Below, piece by piece: positions 8,029 through 14,380 of a stretch of DNA of 39,559 bases. The notes under the pieces are model-generated. The model saw only the letters and a program-made list of their open reading frames with translations, was not told where the DNA came from and searched no databases. The first letter of the stretch is position 1; every line of letters begins with the position of its first letter. Made by a program: the position numbers and the translations under genes. The stretch is from Streptomyces sp. SID10853 (GTDB lineage Bacteria; Actinomycetota; Actinomycetes; Streptomycetales; Streptomycetaceae): assembly GCF_010548145.1 (NCBI RefSeq), contig NZ_JAAGLN010000042.1, forward strand, positions 1-39,559, in the 5' to 3' direction.

Positions 8029-8180
8029 TCGAGCCAGGGGTCCTGGAGGAACTCCCGCCAACGGGGGTCGTGTCCGGCGCGCTTCACCCGGAAGCAGACG
8101 GCGCGCCGGACCGCGTCGGATGTGTTGCCGCCGATGTGCCGCACCCCGTTCGGGCGTTGGCAACCTCCCACGACCGACAC
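7998..8180 (-). CDS. Small unrecognised protein, antisense to the DoxX 3' end
   Basis: A 60-residue frame that I do not recognise. Its third codon positions are about 90% G or C, as in real genes of this genome, and it contains a well-mixed segment (GGNTSDAVRRAVCFRVKRAG, then HDPRWREFLQDPWLDYDAVR) unlike a shadow frame. Possible starts are GTG 8180 or GTG 8171; the latter has CGGAG upstream. The stop end overlaps the DoxX coding end by 31 bases on the opposite strand. It might be a small cytosolic protein or the remnant of a longer gene. Confidence 0.45.
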   Translation of the reverse strand: MSVVGGCQRPNGVRHIGGNTSDAVRRAVCFRVKRAGHDPRWREFLQDPWLDYDAVRATTT

Positions 8181-8270
8181 TCCGACGATCAGGTGAATGG
8201 ATCCGGATGCGCCTGGTCGCTGCGTCTACTGGTGCGCGTTCCTGTTCCACCACCATTCCACTGGAGTGAC

Positions 8271-8675
8271 ATGCGCGCCCGTACCGCCCTCACCGCTGCA
8301 GCCCTTGCCGCCGCGGCCCTCGCCGGCGCCGCCGGTAACGCAGCCGCCATCGGCCACGACGGTGGCACCACGTCCCTGAGCGGCAACGGCGCCGAGCAGG
8401 CATTCGGCAACTCGAAGACCGACGGCGCCATGAGCCCGCAGCTGACCCTCGTCCAGGGGTCCCTGAACAAGCTGTGCGCCGGTGTGCCGGTCAAGGCGAA
8501 CGTGGGCTCCCTCGTCGGTGTCGTACCGGTCGCGGTCCAGGACATCCCCGTCCTGTCGTCCCCGCAGAACCAGCAGTGCACCGAGAACTCCACCCAGGCC
8601 AAGGGCGACGAGCCCCTGTCCCACATCCTCGACAGCATCCCGGTGCTCTCCGGCAACGGCGTCGGCAACGGCTGA
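8271..8675 (+). CDS. Rodlin (Rdl) family spore/aerial hypha surface protein
   Basis: A secreted protein of 134 residues closely matching my memory of the rodlins RdlA and RdlB, which organise chaplin fibrils into the rodlet layer on aerial hyphae and spores. Residues 1-26 are a signal peptide ending AGNAAA. The mature part begins IGHDGGTTSLSGNGAEQAFG and contains the family-typical MSPQLTLVQGSLNKLC and SSPQNQQCTENSTQAKGDE stretches, with cysteines at 69 and 103. I chose ATG 8271, which has GGAG five bases upstream; the longer open frame from 8070 lacks coding character. It stands alone here, without the second rodlin gene known in S. coelicolor, and is convergent with lacI. Confidence 0.88.
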   Translation: MRARTALTAAALAAAALAGAAGNAAAIGHDGGTTSLSGNGAEQAFGNSKTDGAMSPQLTLVQGSLNKLCAGVPVKANVGSLVGVVPVAVQDIPVLSSPQNQQCTENSTQAKGDEPLSHILDSIPVLSGNGVGNG

Positions 8676-8697
8676 CCACCTGCTCGGCGCTCCTCAG

Positions 8698-8768
8698 CGG
8701 CCCGCCCCACCACGGATCACCTTCGCCCGGAAAGCATCCTGAAGGAGATCACCTCACGGGGCGGGCCG
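8698..8768. terminator. Long nested hairpin between rodlin and lacI
   Basis: CGGCCCGCCCC (8698-8708) pairs perfectly with GGGGCGGGCCG (8758-8768). Inside the loop, GATCACCTTC (8715-8724) pairs with GAAGGAGATC at nine of ten positions. The structure lies in the gap between two convergent genes and is a good bidirectional terminator candidate. Confidence 0.65.
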
Positions 8769-8837
8769 TAGCCATGACCTCGTGGCGCTGTGTGCTGAAG
8801 CGGCGCCCGCACAGGGCACCGGCGGATGGCTGCCCCG

Positions 8838-9896
8838 TCACGCCGACTCCCGTACCACCAGCTCCGGTTCGAAGACGATCGAGGTGACGGGCCGGTCCGG
8901 GTGCTCGATGCGCTCCTGGAGCAGCCGTGCCATCTCGGCCGCCATCCGCTCCACCGGCTGCCGGACCGTGGTGAGCGGCGGGCGGCAGGCCACGGCCACC
9001 GAACTGTCGTCGAACCCGACCACGGCGACATCGTCCGGGACCCGCCTGCCGTGCTCCCGCAGGACCAGGCACGCGCCCTGAGCCATCAGGTCGTTGGCCG
9101 CGAACACCGCGTCCAGGTCCGGGTGTTCGTCGAGCAGCCGGCCCATCGCCTCGGCCCCGCTGTGCAGCGTGAAGCCGCCCTCGGCCACCGGTACGTCCGG
9201 GTGCCCGTGCCGCGCCATCGTCTCCCGGAAACCGGTCAGCCGCTGTTCGCCCGCGGTGATGTCCTGCGGGCCCGCGATGGTGACCGGGCGGCGGCAGCCG
9301 CGGGCGACCAGGTGGGCCGCGGCCAGCTCGGCACCTTCCCGGTGGGCGAGGTCCACGTAGCTGATGGGGACGGCTCCCGCGGGCCGCGCGAAGAGGACGG
9401 CGGGCAGCCCGGCCGCCGCGATCATGCCGGGCAGCGGGTCGTCGGCGTGGGTGGACACGATCAGCGCGCCGTCGGCGCTGCCCTGGCGCAGATAGCCGAC
9501 GACCTGGTCACGGGCTTCGGGGGTCTCGGCGAACATCAGCACCGGATGCATGGAGCGCGGCCGGAGATACCCGACGACCCCGGCGGCCACCCGGCCGAAG
9601 AACGGATCGGCGAACACCCCGGAGGCGAAGGCGTTCTGCCCGGCCTCCGATGCGTCGCCCGCGCCGGAGACGACCAGCGCGATGGTCTCGGCCCGCCGTG
9701 TCACCAGGGCGCGCGCGGCCCGGTTCGGGGTGTACCCGGTCGCGGCCACGGCGTCGCGTACGGCCTGCTGGATCGCGGGGTCGACATTGCGGATGCCGTT
9801 GACGACGCGCGACACGGTCGCGCGGGAGACTCCCGCCGCGCGCGCCACGTCTTCCAGGGTGGGCATGGCGGCGGGCGCCTCGGGCTCTCTGCTCAT
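8838..9896 (-). CDS. LacI family transcriptional repressor
   Basis: A 352-residue LacI/GalR regulator. The helix-turn-helix is at residues 12-37 (PTLEDVARAAGVSRATVSRV) with hinge helix near 57-66 (TPNRAARALV). A periplasmic-binding-protein-like sugar domain spans about 70-345 with the usual VVGFDDSSVAVACRPPLTTVRQP close to the end. Start choice: ATG 9896; a -10-like TACAGT ends six bases before it, so the mRNA may be leaderless. A longer frame from 9977 would read through the operator and is rejected; ATG 9865 is the shorter alternative. The palindrome at 9921-9934 in its own promoter suggests autorepression, and the same core precedes the DUF1996/GH and GH16 genes. The inducer is probably a beta-glucan oligosaccharide (inference). 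Confidence 0.92.
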   Translation of the reverse strand: MSREPEAPAAMPTLEDVARAAGVSRATVSRVVNGIRNVDPAIQQAVRDAVAATGYTPNRAARALVTRRAETIALVVSGAGDASEAGQNAFASGVFADPFFGRVAAGVVGYLRPRSMHPVLMFAETPEARDQVVGYLRQGSADGALIVSTHADDPLPGMIAAAGLPAVLFARPAGAVPISYVDLAHREGAELAAAHLVARGCRRPVTIAGPQDITAGEQRLTGFRETMARHGHPDVPVAEGGFTLHSGAEAMGRLLDEHPDLDAVFAANDLMAQGACLVLREHGRRVPDDVAVVGFDDSSVAVACRPPLTTVRQPVERMAAEMARLLQERIEHPDRPVTSIVFEPELVVRESA

Positions 9897-9902
9897 GGAC
9901 GC

Positions 9903-9920
9903 ACTGTAGTGGGAACCCAC
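9903..9920 (-). promoter_or_regulatory. Leaderless promoter of lacI with a small inverted repeat
   Basis: On the minus strand TACAGT (9908-9903) is followed by GCGTCC and then the ATG at 9896, the spacing seen for leaderless transcripts. Just upstream, GTGGG and CCCAC (9909-9920) form an inverted repeat around AA, next to the LacI palindrome. Confidence 0.45.
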
Positions 9921-9934
9921 GGAGAGCGCTCTCC
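9921..9934. promoter_or_regulatory. LacI-family operator, copy 2 (lacI promoter)
   Basis: GGAGAGCGCTCTCC is a perfect 14-bp palindrome with the core GAGAGCGCTCTC. It is placed about 25 bases before the lacI start, covering the -35 region of the candidate leaderless promoter. This points to autoregulation. Confidence 0.75.
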
Positions 9935-10223
9935 CCCTCCTTTGCCCGCCTGTCCACCCACCTGTCCACCTGTCCACCTGTGCTCTTACGTATCGCGGGG
10001 GCGCCCCTACCTCATCGCCGGGTCGGTGCGGTGGTGCGACGTGCCGTCCATCGGGTGAATATCGGCCCGCCCTGAACTCATTGGGACCACGGCATCACTC
10101 GGATGCCCCGGTCTCCGGTGGCGGGGTGTCAGATTCCTGCTGATGGTGAGGGCGTCGCTACTGCGAATCGATGAGCCGACGGAGTGTCAGCCTTCGCAGT
10201 CGTGGCGAAAGGAACCATTTCAA

Positions 10224-11072
10224 ATGCGCACTGCCCGCACCCTGCTCGCGTCAGCCGCCGTGACTGCCGCCCTCGCCTTCTCCGCCCCCGCCGCTTACGC
10301 CCTGACCACGACAGGTGCGCCGAACTCGGACAGCGGCGCGGCCGCAAGCAGCGACCGCCATGACACCTCGGGCGACAGCGACGGCGGCGGCCGTGGCGAC
10401 CACGGTCATGACCACGGGCAGGGCGACCACGGCCACGGTCACGGCCACGGTGACCACGGCCACGGCGATCACGGTGACCACGGCCACCGTCCGCACGGCG
10501 GGATGCGGACCGGGGGTGGCGCTCTCGCCATGACCACGCTGGTCAACCCGGCGGTCACCACGGGCGACGACGGCGGTGACGCGTACGGGGACGACGGCCA
10601 CGGGCAGGGCGGCCACGACCAGGGCGATCACGGTCACGGGCAGGGTGACCACGGCCAGGGTGACCACGGCCATGGGCAGGGTGACCACGGCCACGGGCAG
10701 GGCGACCACCACCACGGCCACGGGAACGGCCACCGCCCGCACGGCGGCATGCACACCGGCGGTGGCGCTCTCGCCATGAACACGGCGCTCACCACAGGTG
10801 ACGACGGCGGCGCGGCGTCCGGCCTCGACCAGGACAGTTCCTGGAAGGACGGTTCGTCGGACGGCGGTTCCTGGAACGACGGTTCGTGGAACCACGACCA
10901 GGACGGCGGCCGTCACCACCGTCCGCACGGCGGCATGCACACCGGCGGTGGCGGCCTCGCGACCAATGGCGGGGTGGCCGCCGGGTCGGTGCTGCTCCTC
11001 GGCGGTGTCGGCGCGGGTGTCTATCTGATCCGCCGTCGCCGCACCACGTCGTCGGGCCTGTCGATGGCCTGA
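10224..11072 (+). CDS. His/Gly/Asp-repeat surface protein with triplicated RPHGGMxTGGG motif
   Basis: An exported, probably wall- or membrane-anchored protein of 282 residues. It has a signal peptide at residues 1-26 (cleavage AYA-LT). Two blocks of GDHGHGQ-type repeats (about 58-88 and 122-170) are extremely His-rich and could bind metal ions. A motif RPHGGM(R/H)TGGG occurs three times, at 89, 171 and 233; only the last is followed directly by a transmembrane segment (about 251-269) and RRRR. The arrangement of motif, hydrophobic helix and basic tail is that of a sortase substrate, and a class F sortase gene follows 160 bases downstream. ATG 10224 has GAAAGGA upstream. I do not recognise a named family; function is unknown. 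Confidence 0.85.
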   Translation: MRTARTLLASAAVTAALAFSAPAAYALTTTGAPNSDSGAAASSDRHDTSGDSDGGGRGDHGHDHGQGDHGHGHGHGDHGHGDHGDHGHRPHGGMRTGGGALAMTTLVNPAVTTGDDGGDAYGDDGHGQGGHDQGDHGHGQGDHGQGDHGHGQGDHGHGQGDHHHGHGNGHRPHGGMHTGGGALAMNTALTTGDDGGAASGLDQDSSWKDGSSDGGSWNDGSWNHDQDGGRHHRPHGGMHTGGGGLATNGGVAAGSVLLLGGVGAGVYLIRRRRTTSSGLSMA

Positions 11073-11105
11073 CCGCCACACCGTTTGCAGTCGCACCGTT
11101 GACGA

Positions 11106-11131
11106 GGCCACCGCCCCCGGGGGCGGTGGCC
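11106..11131 (+). terminator. Perfect 26-bp palindromic hairpin after the repeat protein gene
   Basis: GGCCACCGCCCCC (11106-11118) is followed at once by its exact reverse complement. It lies 34 bases after the stop codon and before the sortase gene, so it should terminate or attenuate transcription into the sortase. Confidence 0.7.
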
Positions 11132-11232
11132 GCAACGGTTGTGCGCCACATCAGCACCCGGAGCAGCACTCCGGCCCCGCACTCTCCCTCTCCCACCTTT
11201 TCCGCCGCCCCGCGCCCGAAAGGCATCCCCCG

Positions 11233-11937
11233 ATGGCCGCTGAGAAGCTTCCCCAGCCGAAGCCTTCCGTCCCGTCCCCGAAGAGCGTGACCCCCCTCCA
11301 CCGCGTCCTGCTGTGGCCCGCCGCGGCAGCGGCCGGAGGCGCCCTCCTGCTCTGCAACTCCTTCGGAATCGGGTTCGGAAACCCGGCGGGCGACGCCAAG
11401 GTGCAGTCGTCGGCCGCGGCAACGGCCTCCGCGGCCCCCCGTACGCCCACCCCCGCGGCCGCAGCCCCGCTGCCCAAGTCCGAGCCGACACGGCTGACGA
11501 TTCCGGCGATCGCGGTCAACGCACCGTTCACACCGCTGGATCTCGGCACTGACGGCCGGCTCGACCCGCCGCCCGCGGACAACACCAACATGGTCGGCTG
11601 GTACCGGGGCGGCGCCACCCCGGGAGAGCGCGGGGCGGCGATCGTCGCCGGCCACGTCGACACGAAGACCGGCCCGGCGGTGTTCCTGCTGCTGCGGACC
11701 CTCAAGCCGGGCAGCGAGGCCGACATCGCCAGGAAGGACGGCACGACCGCCACCTTCAAGGTCGACTCCGTGGAGACGTTCAGCAAGGCCGACTTCCCCG
11801 ACAAGCGCGTCTACGGAGACACCCCAGACGCCCAGCTCCGGCTGATCACCTGCGGTGGCGCGTACGACAGGGACGCCCAGGACTACGTGGACAACGTGGT
11901 CGTCTTCGCGCACCTCGACTCGTCCAAGGGCGCCTGA
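11233..11937 (+). CDS. Class F sortase
   Basis: A membrane-anchored transpeptidase of 234 residues. After a short Pro-rich cytoplasmic start, one N-terminal helix (about residues 24-48) anchors it, followed by an Ala/Pro linker. The sortase domain covers about 86-232. Catalytic residues are visible: H141 in AGHVDTK, C207 in LITCGG, and R213 as the likely arginine. The pattern without a long C-terminal extension fits the class F sortases of actinobacteria rather than the class E enzymes that recognise LAXTG. The likely substrate is the upstream repeat protein, because the two are adjacent and that protein carries a motif-TM-basic tail ending. GAAAGG lies ten bases before ATG 11233. Confidence 0.92.
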   Translation: MAAEKLPQPKPSVPSPKSVTPLHRVLLWPAAAAAGGALLLCNSFGIGFGNPAGDAKVQSSAAATASAAPRTPTPAAAAPLPKSEPTRLTIPAIAVNAPFTPLDLGTDGRLDPPPADNTNMVGWYRGGATPGERGAAIVAGHVDTKTGPAVFLLLRTLKPGSEADIARKDGTTATFKVDSVETFSKADFPDKRVYGDTPDAQLRLITCGGAYDRDAQDYVDNVVVFAHLDSSKGA

Positions 11938-11958
11938 GGAAAGGCCCGTTGGGAGCGC

Positions 11959-11994
11959 GCTCCGTACCGCACTCCGTACCGCACTCCGTACCGC
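11959..11994. repeat. 12-bp tandem repeat, three copies, after the sortase gene
   Basis: Three units ending CTCCGTACCGC (11959-11970, 11971-11982, 11983-11994); the last two are identical. They follow a GGAGCGCGCTCC palindrome (11952-11963), a few bases after the sortase stop. Confidence 0.8.
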
Positions 11995-11997
11995 CCA

Positions 11998-12086
11998 CCG
12001 CTCACGGCCCCGCTCGCGGCCGACTGTCACGCTCACGGCCCACCCGCTCACGGCCCCGCTCGCGGCCGACTGTCACGCTCACGGCC
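11998..12086. repeat. 43-bp direct duplication at the oxidoreductase 3' end
   Basis: Positions 11998-12040 and 12044-12086 are identical, separated by CAC. The right copy contains the stop codon and last codons of the minus-strand oxidoreductase; the left copy is a downstream duplicate. Each copy contains the repeated CTCACGGCC and CCGCTCGCGGCC palindromic pieces, so it may also serve as a termination structure between convergent genes. Confidence 0.9.
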
Positions 12087-13158
12087 TGATCACCGTCAGC
12101 CTGAACGGGCCCTGGCCGTCCGCCGCGTGGGCCACCGCCTCGTTCGCGTCGGGCAGGGCGAAGTCCGTGACCGCGAAGTGGTTCAGGTCCAGGAGGCCGG
12201 AGCGGATCAGGGCGGTCAGACGGGGGCTCGCGTCCCGGGGGCAGAGCCACTGGCCCCGGACCGTGACGCAGTTGCGCATCAGCCACGGGTACGGCAGTCC
12301 GAGGTCCTCGCCGCCCTCCATTCCGACGCCGCCCATCAGGACGACCCTGCCGAACTCGCGGACCGTCATCGCCGCAGCCCTGACGGGTGTCGTGCCGGCG
12401 CCGGGCGGCAACAGGTCGAGTACGCAGTCGATCGGGCCCGGGGCGGCGCGCTTCATCCGTTCGCGGTCCTCGGCCTCGTCCCCGGTGAGCCGGACCGGGA
12501 GGAGCCGGGGGCCGAAGCGCCGGGCCAGTTCCGCCAGGGCCTTCTCGTTGCGGCCCGGCGCGATCACACAGCCCGCCCCCATGGCCAGCGCCACGGCGAC
12601 CGCCGCGCTGCCGAAGTTGCCGGTGGCACCGCTCACCAGCAGGGTCTCGCCCGCACGCAGCTCCGCCGCGAGGAGACCTCCGTACGGCACGAGAAGCACG
12701 TGCAGGGCGCACCACAGCCCCGCGTCCGCCGCGTCGATCGGGCCGATGGGGGCGGCGTTCTCCGTCGGGACGCGGATCTGCTCGGCGAAGGGGCCGTCGT
12801 GGAAGTACCGCTGCAGTCGCAGGCCGCCGTCGCCGCGGGCGCTCAGGCCCTGCAGTGTGATGTCGGGGGTCTGTGCGTCGTCGCGCGAGCGGATGACGGG
12901 ATCGCAGGAGACCCAGTCGCCCACGGAGAGGGCGGTGGCGTCCGGGCCCATGGCGCGGACCCGGCCGATCGCCCCGGCCCCCGGCACCACCGGCAGGTCG
13001 AGCAGATAGCCCCGCTTGCCGCTGAACACCTCGGCGGTGTACGGGAGTACGCCGGCTGCCACGACGTCGACGAGTACCTCGCCCGTCCCCAGTACCGGGT
13101 CGGGGAGCGTCTCCACGCTCAGGGGTGATCCGAATGCTTTCAAGACTGCGGCCTTCAT
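12079..13158 (-). CDS. MDR superfamily (zinc-independent type) alcohol dehydrogenase-like oxidoreductase
   Basis: A medium-chain dehydrogenase/reductase of 359 residues. It has an N-terminal GroES-like domain (about 1-130) and a Rossmann domain with GATGNFG at 177-183. The segment PGAGAIGRV (59-67) aligns with the family's PGHExxG motif but lacks the zinc-binding His-Glu, and the structural four-Cys zinc lobe is absent, so it is probably a zinc-independent reductase of the quinone-oxidoreductase kind using NAD(P)H. The start is ATG 13158; upstream SD is AGAAGGA. It is divergent from an MmyB-like regulator, and a 10-bp palindrome in the shared promoter region suggests regulation by that neighbour. 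The stop codon lies in a duplicated 43-bp sequence. The substrate is unknown. Confidence 0.88.
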   Translation of the reverse strand: MKAAVLKAFGSPLSVETLPDPVLGTGEVLVDVVAAGVLPYTAEVFSGKRGYLLDLPVVPGAGAIGRVRAMGPDATALSVGDWVSCDPVIRSRDDAQTPDITLQGLSARGDGGLRLQRYFHDGPFAEQIRVPTENAAPIGPIDAADAGLWCALHVLLVPYGGLLAAELRAGETLLVSGATGNFGSAAVAVALAMGAGCVIAPGRNEKALAELARRFGPRLLPVRLTGDEAEDRERMKRAAPGPIDCVLDLLPPGAGTTPVRAAAMTVREFGRVVLMGGVGMEGGEDLGLPYPWLMRNCVTVRGQWLCPRDASPRLTALIRSGLLDLNHFAVTDFALPDANEAVAHAADGQGPFRLTVIRP

Positions 13159-13266
13159 GGTCCTGGTCCTTCTGCTGTGCGAGTGGGGGCTTGTGCGGGT
13201 GCGGGCTTTTGGCCTGTGCCGCCGACAGCCTCACAAGCCCGCAGAACCGGATCCAGGACCGGCGTG

Positions 13267-13276
13267 ATCCTAGGAT
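13267..13276. promoter_or_regulatory. ATCCTAGGAT palindrome between oxidoreductase and MmyB-like regulator
   Basis: A perfect 10-bp palindrome that reads TAGGAT, a good -10 hexamer, on both strands. It is followed by TGGTGAATCC. It sits in the only shared control region of the two divergent genes and is a candidate binding site of the regulator and overlapping -10 of both promoters. Confidence 0.5.
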
Positions 13277-13353
13277 TGGTGAATCCCTGGCTGTCCCCCT
13301 GCTGCTTTCCGGCGAGGGGCCGGGCCGGCCGGAGGAGAGAAAAGGGTGTGTCA

Positions 13354-14187
13354 ATGACGCGAGCCACGGGAGCGGCGGGAGCCGCTGGAGCGGTGGGAGC
13401 CACGGGAGCGGCGGGCGTGGCCCCCGGCGGGCTCGGTGACTTCCTGCGGTCACGGCGCGAGCGGCTGAGCCCGGAGACGGTGGGTCTCCCGGGCGGGCGG
13501 CGGCGCAGAACACCCGGGCTGCGGCGCGAGGAGGTGGCCGAACTCGCGGACATCGGCGTCGACTGGTACATCCGGCTCGAACAGGGGCGTGCTGTCTGTC
13601 CCTCGGCCGGCACCGTCGAAGCGCTGGCCCGTGCGCTCCGTCTCGACCCGGCCGAACACGCCCATCTGCGCGCGCTGGCCGCGCCGTCGGGCTGGCGCGG
13701 CTTCGTGCGGGAGACCGTGCCCGACGCCATCCGGCGGCTGGTCGAGAGCCTCGGTCAGCCCGCGTACGTCACGGGCCGCCGGTGGGACGTACTGGCCTGG
13801 AACGACGCCGCGGCCGACACCGTCGCCGATTTCGGCCGGCTCCCCGACGCGGACCGCAACGTGCTGGTCCATCTGCTGACCGACCCCGGCGCCCGGCGCC
13901 TCTTCGGGGCCTCATGGCCTGACGAGGCGCGGCGCGTGGTGGGCCAGTTCCGGGCGGCGCACGACCTGTGGGCCGGTGATCCGGCCTTCGCGGGTCTCGC
14001 GGAGCGCCTCCGGCGGGACAGTCCGGAGTTCGCGGGCTGGTGGGACGCGCACGACATCCGTACCGGCGGTGAGGCCGGACGGAAGGAGCTGCACCACCCG
14101 CGGCGGGGCCTGCTCCGCTTCGAGTACGCGACCTTCCAGGCCAACGACGACCCCGCGCTGCGCCTGACGGTCTACACACCGGTGTGA
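13354..14187 (+). CDS. XRE-family HTH regulator with MmyB-like ligand-binding domain
   Basis: A cytosolic transcription regulator of 277 residues. Residues 1-26 are an Ala/Gly low-complexity leader. The HTH domain (about 28-105) includes the family signature TPGLRREEVAELADIGVDWY at 53-72 followed by IRLEQGR. The remainder (about 115-275) is the MmyB-like domain, thought to bind a fatty-acid-like or other small ligand. Such genes in streptomycetes are commonly divergent from a single oxidoreductase gene, as here. I chose ATG 13354, with AAAGGG seven bases upstream; GTG 13345-13349 lies too close to that site. The stop codon lies in a CACACCGGTGTG palindrome (14175-14186). Confidence 0.9.
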   Translation: MTRATGAAGAAGAVGATGAAGVAPGGLGDFLRSRRERLSPETVGLPGGRRRRTPGLRREEVAELADIGVDWYIRLEQGRAVCPSAGTVEALARALRLDPAEHAHLRALAAPSGWRGFVRETVPDAIRRLVESLGQPAYVTGRRWDVLAWNDAAADTVADFGRLPDADRNVLVHLLTDPGARRLFGASWPDEARRVVGQFRAAHDLWAGDPAFAGLAERLRRDSPEFAGWWDAHDIRTGGEAGRKELHHPRRGLLRFEYATFQANDDPALRLTVYTPV

Positions 14188-14380
14188 CCCGCACGGGTGT
14201 GACCCGCCCCACGTTCCGAGTGTCCCGGTTGATCGCGGGCAGGCATTCTCACCGAGCGGCCGTGCCACTGGCGGTGATCAGTGAGTGAGCGGGACATCTC
14301 ACGATCTGATACATACGAGGTGTCGTGCGGCCGCTCGTTAGACTGAGCCGACCGCAAAATGACTGGATCGAGGAGCGCAC

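Larger units (their letters stand above)
9897..10223. other. Divergent region between lacI and the His/Gly-repeat gene
   Basis: 327 bases without a credible gene. It holds the lacI promoter and operator (9903-9934), a CTGTCCACC repeat tract of about four units (9950-9982), a CCCCG...CGGGG inverted repeat near 10108-10127, and GAAAGGA before the next start. I see no clear promoter for the plus-strand gene. Confidence 0.6.

Noticed and set aside
11952..11963. Fourth LacI operator (GGAGCGCGCTCC)
   Set aside because: It is a palindrome but differs from the GAGAGCGCTCTC core at the centre spacing and lies behind the sortase gene, between convergent genes.
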